From contig PMBF01000034.1 in the NCBI GenBank assembly GCA_003152875.1, forward strand, positions 1 through 40,252: 40,252 bases of DNA, given 5' to 3'. This document shows positions 1 through 8,901 of this stretch, one piece after another. Position numbers and translations under genes: made by a program. Under the pieces are notes generated by a model that saw nothing but the letters and a program-made list of their open reading frames with translations, was not told the DNA's origin and ran no database searches. Numbering within the stretch: position 1 is the first letter of the stretch; each line of letters opens with the position of its first letter. The DNA comes from Ignavibacteriota bacterium (GTDB lineage Bacteria > Bacteroidota > Ignavibacteria > UBA10030 > UBA6906).

Positions 1-1280
1 GAGACCGGATCGTAAAATCTCGGCACGAGATCGACCAGCGTCGATTTGCCCGCACCGCTCGGGCCGACGATGGCCACGACATCCCCTTTCCGTATGGAGA
101 GGTTCACATCTTCCAGGACCGTGTCCCCATCGGCGTACCGGAAGCTGACATGCTCGAAGGTGATCTCCGAGGCAAAGCCGTCGAGAACGACGGGATGAGC
201 GGCGTTCCTGATGTTCGGCCTGGTATCCAGGATCTCGAAGACCCTCTTGCCCGCCGCGGTCGCTTCCTGGAACCGGTTGTTGACGGTGCTAAGCTCCTTG
301 ATGGGGGGCATGAGCTGGAAGATCGCAAAGAGGAAACCGAGAAATTCGCTCGGTCTCATGGTGCCGTTTCCGAGGACCTGCATGCCGCCGTACCAGATGA
401 TCGCAGCGCCCGCAGCAGCGCTCAGGAACTCCGTGCTTGGCGAGGCGAGGTTGCGCACCCTGGTCACCTTGAGGATCGTGTCCAGCAGACGCTGTCCTTC
501 ACGAGCGAACTTCCGGTTTTCGAATTCCTCCATGCCGAACGCCTTCACGACCTTGACGCCGGTGATGGTCTCGTGCAGGACCGAAGTGAGGTCAGCCAGG
601 CTTTGCTGGATCAGTCCGCTCTCCAGGTGCACCCTCCTCCCGACCCCCGCGATAATCAGCAGCGCAAGCGGAAAGACGACGAAGGAGAGCAGGGTGAGCT
701 TCCAGCTGAGCGCCAGTGCGATGGTGAGGTAGACGAGGATGAGCAGCGGTTCGCGTACCATCGTGTGAAACGTCGCCGAGATCCCCGTGTTGATCACCGG
801 GACGTCGTTCATGACTCTCGAGATCAGGTTCCCCGTCCGCTCGTTGGAAAAGTAGCCCAGGGGCAGTTCATGGATATGCCGGTAGAGATCGTTGCGAAGA
901 TCGCGCACCAGGTGCTGCTCGACCGAGACCATGAGGTTGGACTGGAAGTACGCGGCGATGTTCTTGCAGAGGAAGGAGGCGATGATAACCGCGCAGATAT
1001 TGCGAAGCGATACGGATGGGTCGCTGCTGAAGATCACCATCTGGAACCACCCCGAAAGGGCGTCCTTGGCCGACGCCAGCCAGCCTGGAAGGAACGACGG
1101 GACCGAAGACACGGCGGCGGCCGCCTGCGCCGGGCCGTGGAACAGCGTCTCCAGCAGGGGGATCGTGAGGTAGATGGAGAACCCGCTGAAGATCGAAAAC
1201 AGCACCGAGCAGAGGACGGACAGGCCGAGCTGTCCCCCGTACGGCCTGACATACCTCATGACCCGCTGGTAGAGCTTCAT
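1..1280 (-). CDS. MsbA-like ABC exporter, membrane domain plus start of ATPase (partial)
   Basis: A half-size ABC exporter with fused membrane and ATPase domains, of the lipid A flippase (MsbA) type. About 426 codons are visible; the gene runs off the left edge before the ABC signature and Walker B. The start is the ATG at 1280, overlapping the glycosyltransferase stop in an ATGA arrangement. Residues 1-310 hold several hydrophobic segments in the type-1 exporter pattern. The nucleotide-binding domain follows, with an A-loop region (FRYADGD) near 375 and the Walker A motif GPSGAGKST at 406-414. The neighbours are a WaaE-like glycosyltransferase and, further away, other lipid A/core genes, so lipid A or LPS-core export across the inner membrane is the likely role. 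That substrate is inferred from context. It could be another lipid or drug exporter of the same fold. Confidence 0.88.
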   Translation of the reverse strand, partial: MKLYQRVMRYVRPYGGQLGLSVLCSVLFSIFSGFSIYLTIPLLETLFHGPAQAAAAVSSVPSFLPGWLASAKDALSGWFQMVIFSSDPSVSLRNICAVIIASFLCKNIAAYFQSNLMVSVEQHLVRDLRNDLYRHIHELPLGYFSNERTGNLISRVMNDVPVINTGISATFHTMVREPLLILVYLTIALALSWKLTLLSFVVFPLALLIIAGVGRRVHLESGLIQQSLADLTSVLHETITGVKVVKAFGMEEFENRKFAREGQRLLDTILKVTRVRNLASPSTEFLSAAAGAAIIWYGGMQVLGNGTMRPSEFLGFLFAIFQLMPPIKELSTVNNRFQEATAAGKRVFEILDTRPNIRNAAHPVVLDGFASEITFEHVSFRYADGDTVLEDVNLSIRKGDVVAIVGPSGAGKSTLVDLVPRFYDPV

Positions 1281-2098
1281 TGCCTGTGCTTCAGGAGACT
1301 GAGTTGGACATTCGTGATGGGAGGGAGCTTCCCTTCGCCTTCCCGCTCCCGCATCCGGTACTCCCAGAGCTTGGCGTACAGCAGCATCGTGTAGGCCGCA
1401 TCAAGAAGCGCAAGGACAAATCCCTGGAACCCGTCCCGGTAACCCTTGTGGACAATAAACATTCTCAGAAAATGCGAGAGGGGGCTCAGGACGAGCTTGT
1501 GCCATGGTGCTTGCGCGCCCGGATCGGCTGCCAGCTTATTCGACACCTGGAGCGACGTATAGTCGTTCATCTTCTCGACGTAGGAGTAGATGGTCGGATA
1601 CGTGTGGTGCAGGAGCAGCTCTTCCAGGCGTCCGGACCTACCGTCAGTCGTGAATCCGCCGTGCACCTCCTGGTGCTCCGGACGGTACCGGCTCTTGCGA
1701 AAGAGGCGGAACTGGTAGTCCGGAAACCAGCCTCCGTGTTCAATCCATCTGCCGAACGCATACGGCTTGCGCAGAATCCGGAACCCATCATTGCCTGTCC
1801 CCTCGCGCAGGACCGTCCGGATCGCCTCTGCCAGCGGCGGGGTGACCTCCTCGTCCGCGTCGATCACGAGAATCCAATCCCCCGTCGCGTACTCGATCCC
1901 CCGCTGGACCTGGCGGCTGGATCCGGGGTAGACGTGCTGGTAGACGCGCCCGGTGTACCGGCGTGCAAGCTCCGCCGTCCTGTCCCAGCTGAACGAGTCC
2001 ACGACGACGATCTCATCGGCCCAGCGGACGCTTTTCAGGCAGCGCTCGATGTTGGCTTCCTCATTCAGCGTGGTCAGGACAACTGAAATGCGTTCCAT
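1277..2098 (-). CDS. Family 2 glycosyltransferase, WaaE/KdtX-like
   Basis: A 273-residue GT-A fold glycosyltransferase, probably adding a sugar to the LPS inner core or another surface glycan on the cytoplasmic face of the inner membrane. The N-terminus begins with the GT2 signature ISVVLTTLNEEANI. The metal/nucleotide motif IDADEE is near residue 80, preceded by EIVVVDSFSWDRT and GDWILV. The middle part (WFPDYQFRLFRK, then EVHGGF) is typical of the WaaE/KdtX group that adds glucose to core heptose. The C-terminus has a hydrophobic stretch. It starts 4 bases after the leuS stop and overlaps the ABC exporter start by 4 bases, so it is translationally coupled. Donor and acceptor cannot be read from sequence. 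Confidence 0.88.
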   Translation of the reverse strand: MERISVVLTTLNEEANIERCLKSVRWADEIVVVDSFSWDRTAELARRYTGRVYQHVYPGSSRQVQRGIEYATGDWILVIDADEEVTPPLAEAIRTVLREGTGNDGFRILRKPYAFGRWIEHGGWFPDYQFRLFRKSRYRPEHQEVHGGFTTDGRSGRLEELLLHHTYPTIYSYVEKMNDYTSLQVSNKLAADPGAQAPWHKLVLSPLSHFLRMFIVHKGYRDGFQGFVLALLDAAYTMLLYAKLWEYRMREREGEGKLPPITNVQLSLLKHRQ

Positions 2099-2102
2099 CA
2101 GG

Positions 2103-4682
2103 CTATTGCACCACCAGGTTGACGAGCTTATTTTTTACCACGATCGCCTTGAGGACGTTCTTCCCGTCGATGTGCTTGCGCACCGCCTCATCGGCCCTGG
2201 CCCGGGCCTCGAGTTCGGCATCGGGCGCGTCGACGGCAACGCTGAGACGCGACCGGACCTTGCCGTTCACCTGGACGACCACTTCCACGGTTGACGCCTG
2301 GAGCATGGCGGCATCGAATTCCGGCCACGGCTCGTAGGTGATGGTCGACTCATGGCCCAGGGTCGACCACAGTTCCTCCGCCAGGTGGGGGGCAAACGGG
2401 GAAAGGAGTTTCACGAACGGTTCAAGGAGCCGGCGGGGCCTCTCCTCCTGCTGCATCACCGCGTTGACAAAAATCATCAGCTGGCTGATGGCAGTGTTGA
2501 ACCGCAGAGCCTCGATGTCCTCTCCTACCTTTTTCACGGTCGCATGAAACTCCCGCTCCAGCGCCGGGTCCGCAGGGCCGTCGGCGATCCGGGTGTCGGG
2601 TCTTCCCGTCTCATCGACGAACAGCCTCCAGCAGCGGTTCAGAAAGCGCCAGACCCCTTCGACGTTTCTCGTGCTCCAGGGCTTCATTTCTTCCAGCGGT
2701 CCCATGAACATTTCGAACAGCCGCACAGCGTCGGCCCCGTACTGGTTCACCACATCGTCGGGGTTCACCACGTTGCCGCGCGACTTGGACATCTTCCTGG
2801 AATCCTCGCCCAGGATGGTCCCCTGGTGGCGCAGTTTCATGAACGGTTCAGGGGTGCTGACGCAGCCGAGGTCGAACAGGACCTTGTGCCAGAACCTGGC
2901 GTACATCAGGTGGAGCACCGCATGTTCGGCGCCGCCCACGTAGAGGTCCACCGGCATCCACCGGCGCTCCAGGTCCGGGTCGCAGAAGGCGTCGCTGTTT
3001 TCCGGGTCAATGTAGCGCAGGTAGTACCAGCACGAGCCCGCCCACTGGGGCATGGTATTGGTTTCGCGGCGTCCCAGCAGTCCGGTTTTCCGGTCGACAA
3101 CGGTCACCCACTCCGTGGCAAGGGCCAGAGGGGACTCTGTGGTGCCGCTCGGCTGGAATTTCTTGAGATCCGGAAGCAGCAGGGGCAGCTCGGTCTCGGG
3201 AACGGGCTCCATCGTCCCATCTTCGAGGTGGACAATCGGGATCGGTTCTCCCCAGTAGCGCTGGCGTGCAAACAGCCAGTCACGCAATTTGTACTGGACG
3301 GCTGGACACCCGTGCCGGCTCTCCTTCAGCCAGGCGACGACCCGCTTTTTCGCCTCGGGAGTCGACAGGCCGTCGAGCGAGACCCCGGCATTTGAGGAGT
3401 TCACAGCGGTTCCATTGCCGGTGAAGGCGGCCCTGCTGACATCTCCGCCCGACACCACTTCGACGATCGGCAGGTGGAACTTCAGAGCGAACGCGTAATC
3501 CCGCTCATCGTGGGCGGGCACCGCCATGATCGCTCCTGTGCCGTACCCCATCAGGACATAATCGGCGATCCAGACCGGAATCTTCTCCGACGTGGCCGGA
3601 TTGACCACCCAGCCGCCGGTGAACACACCTGTCTTGTCGGAGTCGATGCCGCGCTCGACCTCGCTCTTGAGCCTGGCGCGAGAGCGGTATTCGTCGACTT
3701 CCGCGCGCTGGCCGGGTGCGGTGAGGAGATCCACCAGGGGGTGTTCCGGGGCCATCACCATGAAGGTGGCCCCGAAGATCGTATCAGGACATGTCGTGAA
3801 CACTCTCAACACCTCATCCCGGCCGTCAAGAGGGAAGTCGATCTCCGCCCCCTCGGAGCGCCCGATCCAGTTGCGCTGCTGCTCGAGCGTCGAGGATGGC
3901 CAGTTCAGTCCCCCGGCATCGCGCAGAAGGCGTTCGGCGTAGGCGGTGATGCGCATCATCCACTGCCTCATGGGCCGGCGTTCCACCGTGTAGCCCTTGC
4001 CGGTCCATTCCGCGACCTCCTCGTTGGCCAGCACAGTGCCAAGCGCCTCGCACCAGTTCACCGGGATCTCGGTCATGTATGCCAGGCGGTACTTCGCAAG
4101 GAAGTCGTGGCGCTTCTTCCGGCCGCAGGAGGACCACTCCGGCGCCGTCAGGGGATCGGCTCCCGGAATGCCGGCACTCCCCAGCTTTTCGAGCTCATCG
4201 ACAAGGGATTCGATCGGCCTGGCCCTGTCTTCGCGCGGATCATACCATGACCCGTACATTTTCAGGAAGATCCATTGCGTCCACCGGTAGTAGCCCGGAT
4301 CGGTGGTATTCACCTCACGTGACCAGTCGTAGCTCAGCCCCAGCATCCTGATCTGGCGGCGAAACGTCTCGATGTTCTTTTCGGTGGTGATCCGCGGGTG
4401 GATGTTGGTTTGCATGGCATAGCGTTCCGCCGGCAGGCCGAAGGCATCCCATCCCATCGGATGAAGAACGGAAATCCCCTTCATCCGGAGATAGCGGCAG
4501 AGGATGTCGGTGGCGGTATATCCCTCGGGATGTCCGACGTGCAGACCGGCCCCGCTCGGATAGGGAAACATGTCCAGGACGTAGCATTTCGGTCCCGCCG
4601 GACGCGTAGGGGTCCTGAAGGTCTGATGCTCTTCCCAGAACCGCTGCCACCTGGATTCAATGGCTTGGAATGGATACGCCAT
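2103..4682 (-). CDS. leuS: Leucyl-tRNA synthetase
   Basis: An 859-residue class Ia aminoacyl-tRNA synthetase that charges tRNA-Leu. The HIGH motif appears as HVGH at about residues 49-52, after the typical [13 protein letters not shown]. The CP1 editing domain (about 225-420) contains [12 protein letters not shown] and the editing-site Asp region [12 protein letters not shown]. The KMSKS loop is intact (KMSKSRGN) near residue 630. The anticodon-binding helical bundle and the C-terminal domain ([11 protein letters not shown]) are complete. Length is normal for bacterial LeuS. It is in an operon with the recombinase-fold gene upstream (14-base gap) and a glycosyltransferase downstream. No T-box or leader peptide is visible, as the gene is internal to an operon. 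Confidence 0.98.
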   Translation of the reverse strand: MAYPFQAIESRWQRFWEEHQTFRTPTRPAGPKCYVLDMFPYPSGAGLHVGHPEGYTATDILCRYLRMKGISVLHPMGWDAFGLPAERYAMQTNIHPRITTEKNIETFRRQIRMLGLSYDWSREVNTTDPGYYRWTQWIFLKMYGSWYDPREDRARPIESLVDELEKLGSAGIPGADPLTAPEWSSCGRKKRHDFLAKYRLAYMTEIPVNWCEALGTVLANEEVAEWTGKGYTVERRPMRQWMMRITAYAERLLRDAGGLNWPSSTLEQQRNWIGRSEGAEIDFPLDGRDEVLRVFTTCPDTIFGATFMVMAPEHPLVDLLTAPGQRAEVDEYRSRARLKSEVERGIDSDKTGVFTGGWVVNPATSEKIPVWIADYVLMGYGTGAIMAVPAHDERDYAFALKFHLPIVEVVSGGDVSRAAFTGNGTAVNSSNAGVSLDGLSTPEAKKRVVAWLKESRHGCPAVQYKLRDWLFARQRYWGEPIPIVHLEDGTMEPVPETELPLLLPDLKKFQPSGTTESPLALATEWVTVVDRKTGLLGRRETNTMPQWAGSCWYYLRYIDPENSDAFCDPDLERRWMPVDLYVGGAEHAVLHLMYARFWHKVLFDLGCVSTPEPFMKLRHQGTILGEDSRKMSKSRGNVVNPDDVVNQYGADAVRLFEMFMGPLEEMKPWSTRNVEGVWRFLNRCWRLFVDETGRPDTRIADGPADPALEREFHATVKKVGEDIEALRFNTAISQLMIFVNAVMQQEERPRRLLEPFVKLLSPFAPHLAEELWSTLGHESTITYEPWPEFDAAMLQASTVEVVVQVNGKVRSRLSVAVDAPDAELEARARADEAVRKHIDGKNVLKAIVVKNKLVNLVVQ

Positions 4683-4696
4683 GACTCTGCTGTCAG

Positions 4697-5662
4697 TTAT
4701 TCCTTTGACGAAGGCTGCCCCGGAGCCCGCCCGGCCGGGGCATCGGACGGAGGGTGCTCCTCCTCCTGTTGATTGACGTACAGCATTGCCGTCACCACGC
4801 TGCCGAGCCTCATGCGCTGGCGAATCTCATCGGGAGACGCTCCCGCCCCTGCCATCATGAGCGCCGCCGTATGGCGCAGCGAATACGGCGTGATCTCCCG
4901 CATCCGTCCCTGCTTCACGCCAGCCCGATCGAGGTAGTGGTTCACACGCTCCCTCACGCCGCGCGTGGTCATCCGTTCGCCGCGTGTTCTGTTGCCGGCA
5001 CTCGCGAAGAGGGGGCTCCCGACGGGCCCCGGATCCCGGACGGTAAGGTACTGTTCGAGGACCTCCCGGACCTCCCGGGGGATCTGCACGACTGCGTCCT
5101 TCTCTTTCCGCCCCTTCCCCTGGACGCGGAGCGTGCTGCAGGGAAGGTCCAGTGACAGGTCGCCCACATCAGCGCGGACGATCTCAATCTCCGAGAGGCC
5201 GCACAAGAGCATGAGTTTGATGAACGCCAGATCGCGCAGCCCCATCTCGTCGACGGGATGTACAACCTCAAGCAGTGCGGCCACCTGCTCCGGTGAAAGG
5301 GCATGGCGGGTATGGCGGGCGGGCCTTCCCCCGCCCCCAACCCTCCGGGCCGGGTTCTCGCGAAGGACCTTGTGCACGATCAGGTAGTCGCAGAAGCGCC
5401 GCACTGATGTAAGATAGGTCGATACCGAAACCGGAGACAGACCCCTCTCCCCGAGAAGGTATGCGCGGTACCTGATGATGTCCCCCTCTTCGAAGCGGCA
5501 GCGGCGGTCCGACCTGCACCAGCGCACGAATTCGCGCAGGGCGCGTTCGTACGTCCCCCGCGTCTCCGGTGCGCCTCGCCGGAGGCTGCGCACAAATCCC
5601 TCATAGTGGCGGGACAGGGCGCCGGAGGAAAGACGGACCTTACCAGCTGGGCCGGAATGCAT
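4697..5662 (-). CDS. Tyrosine recombinase-fold protein with substituted catalytic residues
   Basis: A XerC/D-type architecture: an N-terminal SAM-like core-binding domain ([30 protein letters not shown]) and a C-terminal catalytic domain. XerD-like landmarks align well, but the first catalytic Arg (normally GLRxSEL) is Ser (CGLSEIEI, codon 5192-5194). The His of HxLRH is Tyr (PYSLRHT, codon 4883-4885), and the LGH(S/W) box reads RLGSVV with no His or Trp. The beta-hairpin Lys (GKGRKEK), second Arg and terminal Tyr (MLYVN) remain. The reading frame is intact, so this is not a simple pseudogene. I chose ATG 5662; an in-frame TTG at 5698 would add 12 residues, and neither has a good ribosome-binding site. 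It sits inside an operon of housekeeping genes rather than on a mobile element. It may bind DNA without recombining it, or be a very diverged Xer protein. Confidence 0.8.
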   Translation of the reverse strand: MHSGPAGKVRLSSGALSRHYEGFVRSLRRGAPETRGTYERALREFVRWCRSDRRCRFEEGDIIRYRAYLLGERGLSPVSVSTYLTSVRRFCDYLIVHKVLRENPARRVGGGGRPARHTRHALSPEQVAALLEVVHPVDEMGLRDLAFIKLMLLCGLSEIEIVRADVGDLSLDLPCSTLRVQGKGRKEKDAVVQIPREVREVLEQYLTVRDPGPVGSPLFASAGNRTRGERMTTRGVRERVNHYLDRAGVKQGRMREITPYSLRHTAALMMAGAGASPDEIRQRMRLGSVVTAMLYVNQQEEEHPPSDAPAGRAPGQPSSKE

Positions 5663-5765
5663 GAAGGCCGGATGAATGACGGACAGAGGAGATTGCAATA
5701 ACAGAATTTAGGAAGAACCCGCTGGAGAAGCAACATGGCACGTCACCCGGCGCGTACCGGCGGGG

Positions 5766-5784
5766 GCGGGATCTTTTCTCCCGC
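5766..5784 (-). terminator. Small GC hairpin downstream of the ACT gene
   Basis: A perfect 6-bp stem (GCGGGA/TCCCGC) with a 7-base loop lies 65 bases past the ACT-gene stop, in the 187-base gap before the recombinase gene. There is no U-run after it on the minus strand, so it is at best a weak or attenuating terminator or an mRNA-stabilising hairpin. Confidence 0.25.
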
Positions 5785-5849
5785 TGAGCTGGGGCCCGGA
5801 AGAGGATCCGAGGCCGCAGCCCGCGGGTGAGTGAGGCGCGCTGCGGGTC

Positions 5850-6257
5850 CTACCTGACACCAAGTGCCTGTCCGGCCTTCCCGGCATCCCCCGTTGCGAC
5901 CCGGATGATTGCTCCGAAGTTCCCCTTGACCGCGATGGCCTGGGTGGAGACAAGGTTGATGCCGGCATCAGCCAGCAAGGAGAGGCTCTTGAGGAGTACG
6001 CCCGTCTTGTCTTTCCCCTTCAGGAAAAACGCGGATCCCTCTTCAAAAGGTATGGTGGAGGACTTCAGGGCATCGCGCAGCTTGTCGGGGTTCCTGGGGA
6101 AGCACAGGGCTTCGGATTTCCCGGGTTCTGTGCCGGACGCTTCCACCCCGACCAGTCCGACGTTCCTCGATTTCAGATGCTTGCCGATTGCCAGCAGGGC
6201 GCCCGGCGCATCCTCGATGGTGATTTTGAAATAGGTCACGCGTTGTGCTTTAGCCAT
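5850..6257 (-). CDS. Stand-alone double-ACT domain protein
   Basis: A 135-residue cytoplasmic protein made only of two ACT-like repeats. The first starts at RVTYFKITIEDAPGALLAIG (about 6-70), the second at GSAFFLKGKDKTGVLLKSLS (about 75-135). ACT domains bind amino acids or other small ligands and usually regulate a partner; no partner enzyme is fused here. The start was placed at ATG 6257 because a GAGAGG ribosome-binding site lies just upstream. An in-frame upstream start at 6299 would add 14 residues overlapping the phosphatase stop. It follows the SpoIIE phosphatase by 38 bases and precedes the recombinase-fold gene and leuS. A link to amino acid sensing is possible, but the ligand cannot be read. 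Confidence 0.82.
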   Translation of the reverse strand: MAKAQRVTYFKITIEDAPGALLAIGKHLKSRNVGLVGVEASGTEPGKSEALCFPRNPDKLRDALKSSTIPFEEGSAFFLKGKDKTGVLLKSLSLLADAGINLVSTQAIAVKGNFGAIIRVATGDAGKAGQALGVR

Positions 6258-6295
6258 GACAGCCTCTCGGTATGGTGGCACGGACAGTGGAGAGT

Positions 6296-8089
6296 TCACC
6301 CAGACATTTTCAGCACCATCATCGTAATATCGTCGGACTGCGGCGCCCCGGTGGCGAACTCCAGAATCTGCCGGTGAACGGCATCAATGATGTCCGTCGA
6401 ACCCTCGCCGGCGTGCTCCCTCAGCACACGCTCGAGGCGCTCCTCGCCGAATTCCTCGGAATCCCTGCTCATGGCCTCGCTCACGCCGTCGGTGAACAGC
6501 ACAAGCATATCGCCCGGCACGAGGCTGATAGTCGCCTGTTCATAGGGAACGAGGGCCTGCATAATGCCGAGAATCATGCCCCCCTTCTCGAGCCGGTCCA
6601 CCGATCCGCCGGCATGGAACAGGTAGGGATAGTTGTGCCCGGCATTCACATAGGTCAGGGAGCAGTCCGCAGGGTTCACGCAGCCCCAGAAGAACGTGAC
6701 GAACTTGTTGCCGCCCGTGTTCTGGCACATGAGCTCGTTCACGCGTCCCGTGAGCTCGCTCAGAGGGAGGTTCAGTGGAACCAGGGCCCTGATGGTGGCC
6801 TGCAGGTTGGCCATCAACAGCGCGGCCGGGGTCCCTTTTCCCGACACATCCCCTATGGCAATAATGTAGCGGCCGTCCGGCATCGTGAGCACATCATAGT
6901 AGTCCCCTCCCACCTGTTTCGAGCTGATATTGGTTGCTGCAATATCGAGCCCGTCGATGCCGGGCAGGACGCTGGGGAGCAGCCCTTTCTGGATCTCCCG
7001 GGCGATCATCAGCTCGTTTTCGAGCTTCTGTTTCTCGAGTGTTTCCTTAAAGAGTCGGGCGTTCTCCAGCGATATAATGGCAAGGTTTGCAAGGGACGCA
7101 AGGAATTCCAGATCGGCCTGGAGGTAGGGCTGTCTGTCGAGCTTCTCGCCAAGGACCATCAGCCCGCGTGTTTCACCCTGGAGCTGCATGGGAACGATCA
7201 CACTGAGACCCAGGGACTTCAGGACGGGACGCGGATCGACGAAACCGCGCACGGTGTAGTCCTCGACCAGCGTCGGCCCCTTGATCCGCCCAAGTTCCGC
7301 CAGCAGTTCCCCCTGAGGAGTTCCCGCATCGGTACGTGCGGCCGCGATTCTCATGTCCGCCCCGTCCTTCAGTGCGATCAGATAGCGGTTGACACCCACC
7401 TGGCCGAGCAGGGAGAACACCAGCAGGCGGATGAGCTTTTCCGGGTCCAGGAGGGCGCCAAATTCCTTCCCGAGATCGAAGAGCGTATTGAGCTCCTGGA
7501 TTTTCCTGTCGAGCTTCCGGTTGACAAGCTGCAGCTCGGCGATGGTCCGGCTCTTCTCGATTGCCGTGGCGGAGATATTGGCCAGAGACCGCAGATAGGT
7601 TTTTTCCCGGGACAGGAGCGTCCGGTTGGAGAACCGGTCGCCGAAGCCCAGTGTACCGATCGGTTTGTCGGCGATGAGCAAAGGCAGGAGGATCTTCACG
7701 CCCTGTGAGAGAAAGAACTCCGTCCAGGGGTGCCGCCCGGGATCGAGCTCCTCCAGAAAGGTCAGGGAGCGCGGCATCCTGGGGATGGCGAGGCGGCGAC
7801 CCTGAAGGGATGCCTCAAATCCCTTGACCTTCTCCACCACGTACTCCTTCCTCCCTGCGGCGTCGGCCACGAGCACGATGCCTCGCGTGGAGAGGAGCTT
7901 CCCCATGATGGTGAGGAGAATATGGCTGTAGATGAAATCCGGTTCGAGGGAAGAGTTGATTACCGTGCTGAACTCGAACAGCGCGGCATTGTCAAAATGG
8001 CTCTCATAGGAGTCGGGATCGTTCGGCAATGCGGGGGACAATCGGCGGGGCATTTCAATTGGCGAGGAATTTGATGAGCCGCACTTCAT
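6296..8089 (-). CDS. GAF-domain SpoIIE/RsbU-type serine phosphatase
   Basis: A 597-residue soluble PP2C-like phosphatase with two sensory regions. Residues about 30-185 and 200-345 form GAF-like domains joined by a helix, and a coiled linker (KQKLENELMIAREIQKGLLP) precedes the catalytic domain at about 370-595. Metal-binding motifs are intact: VGGDYYD near 391, GDVSGKG near 412, AGHNYPY, FTDGVSEA near 535, and the final DDITMMVL near 588. In partner-switching systems such enzymes dephosphorylate an RsbV-like STAS protein. Here the STAS and RsbW-like genes lie directly upstream. The start could be 8089 (overlapping the kinase gene by 35 bases) or ATG 8053, one base after the kinase stop and well placed for coupled translation. 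No transmembrane segment is seen. Confidence 0.92.
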   Translation of the reverse strand: MKCGSSNSSPIEMPRRLSPALPNDPDSYESHFDNAALFEFSTVINSSLEPDFIYSHILLTIMGKLLSTRGIVLVADAAGRKEYVVEKVKGFEASLQGRRLAIPRMPRSLTFLEELDPGRHPWTEFFLSQGVKILLPLLIADKPIGTLGFGDRFSNRTLLSREKTYLRSLANISATAIEKSRTIAELQLVNRKLDRKIQELNTLFDLGKEFGALLDPEKLIRLLVFSLLGQVGVNRYLIALKDGADMRIAAARTDAGTPQGELLAELGRIKGPTLVEDYTVRGFVDPRPVLKSLGLSVIVPMQLQGETRGLMVLGEKLDRQPYLQADLEFLASLANLAIISLENARLFKETLEKQKLENELMIAREIQKGLLPSVLPGIDGLDIAATNISSKQVGGDYYDVLTMPDGRYIIAIGDVSGKGTPAALLMANLQATIRALVPLNLPLSELTGRVNELMCQNTGGNKFVTFFWGCVNPADCSLTYVNAGHNYPYLFHAGGSVDRLEKGGMILGIMQALVPYEQATISLVPGDMLVLFTDGVSEAMSRDSEEFGEERLERVLREHAGEGSTDIIDAVHRQILEFATGAPQSDDITMMVLKMSG

Positions 8090-8474
8090 TCATCTTGCCT
8101 GGTTTGATCTCGTACTCCACTTTGTCCATCAACGAACGCATCAGGTAGACACCGAGGCCCCCGCGGCGGAAGTGGGTCATGTACTCCTTCATGTCTGGTT
8201 GGTGGATGCGGCCGGGATCGAAGGCATTGCCATTATCCCTGATCCGTATCTCGAACGTACCATTGGCTGCATGGACCGTGATGGCGATTTTCTTCGTCGG
8301 GTCGAACCTGTAGGCATGTTTGATCACGTTCGTACATGCTTCATCGACCGCTAGCGCGATCTTCCCCACGTCTTCCTCCGAGAAGCCGAAGGTCCTCGCC
8401 GCTTCCGAGACGAACTCGCGAACGGCGCTCAGGCGCTCTGTCCGGCTTTCGATATGGATGGTCTCTGTCTTCAC
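8055..8474 (-). CDS. RsbW-like anti-sigma factor / serine kinase (GHKL ATPase)
   Basis: A 139-residue single-domain HATPase_c_2 protein. The N box DEACTNVIKHAY is at residues 44-55 with E45 and N49. The G1 box RIRDNGNAFDP is near 78-87, and the G2/lid region RRGGLGVYLMRSLMD is near 112-126. Members of this family phosphorylate an STAS antagonist and sequester a sigma factor or other target. It lies 21 bases after the STAS gene and overlaps or abuts the SpoIIE phosphatase gene, giving a full antagonist-kinase-phosphatase cassette. No sigma factor gene is present in the window, so the output partner is unknown. Confidence 0.9.
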   Translation of the reverse strand: MKTETIHIESRTERLSAVREFVSEAARTFGFSEEDVGKIALAVDEACTNVIKHAYRFDPTKKIAITVHAANGTFEIRIRDNGNAFDPGRIHQPDMKEYMTHFRRGGLGVYLMRSLMDKVEYEIKPGKMNEVRLIKFLAN

Positions 8475-8495
8475 AGGAGTTGACCAGATCCCCGA

Positions 8496-8873
8496 TTACT
8501 GGAGAGTGGACGAGGGGTTCTTCGACTTGTCGAAAAACCTCGTAATTGCGTCTTGTTCTTCTTTGAAAATCTCATAAAGAAGCGGGAAGCCGAGAAGATC
8601 AAACACGTTATAGACTTTTGGCGACATGTTCGTCAGCTTGATGTCACCGCTGTGTTTGCGAACATCCTCGATAAACGCCATGAAGACACCCAGCCCCGCA
8701 CTACTTATATACGAGAGATCCTTGCAGTTTACCACAATGTTATAGCGGGAGCTCCCCAGGAGGTTTTGGAGGGCTTCCTCCAGTTTGGGGGCCGTGTGTG
8801 CGTCCAGGTAGCCCTTGAGCTCCAGAATATGGACGCTGTTCTGCTCCCGCAGGCCGATTTTGAAGTCACTCAT
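8496..8873 (-). CDS. STAS-domain anti-anti-sigma factor, RsbV/SpoIIAA-like
   Basis: A 125-residue STAS protein. It has the usual pattern: beta strands at the start (VHILELKGYLD), a helix APKLEEALQNLL, a strand NIVVNCKDLSYIS, and the phospho-acceptor loop SSAGLGVF with Ser57/Ser58. In the family, dephosphorylated STAS binds the RsbW-type kinase and frees its target. The C-terminal tail past residue 110 (FFDKSKNPSSTLQ) is longer than a minimal STAS domain. It lies 28 bases after the membrane phosphatase gene and 21 bases before the kinase gene. Confidence 0.9.
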   Translation of the reverse strand: MSDFKIGLREQNSVHILELKGYLDAHTAPKLEEALQNLLGSSRYNIVVNCKDLSYISSAGLGVFMAFIEDVRKHSGDIKLTNMSPKVYNVFDLLGFPLLYEIFKEEQDAITRFFDKSKNPSSTLQ

Positions 8874-8901
8874 GTAAGGCTCCTTTGAAAAACCGACGTT
8901 G

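Noticed and set aside
150-1394. Long plus-strand open frame of 414 codons opposite the ABC exporter and glycosyltransferase
   Set aside because: Composition is rich in Arg, Asp, His and Glu with no family motifs; the minus strand has clear ABC and GT2 motifs. It is an antisense shadow typical of GC-rich DNA.
4697-5662. Recombinase gene as evidence of an integrated mobile element
   Set aside because: No attachment-site repeats, phage or conjugation genes were seen, the tRNA is 6 kb away, and the gene is embedded in a tight housekeeping operon.
6272-7708. Plus-strand open frame of 478 codons
   Set aside because: It is antisense to the SpoIIE phosphatase, whose motifs are complete; no domain is seen in the plus frame.
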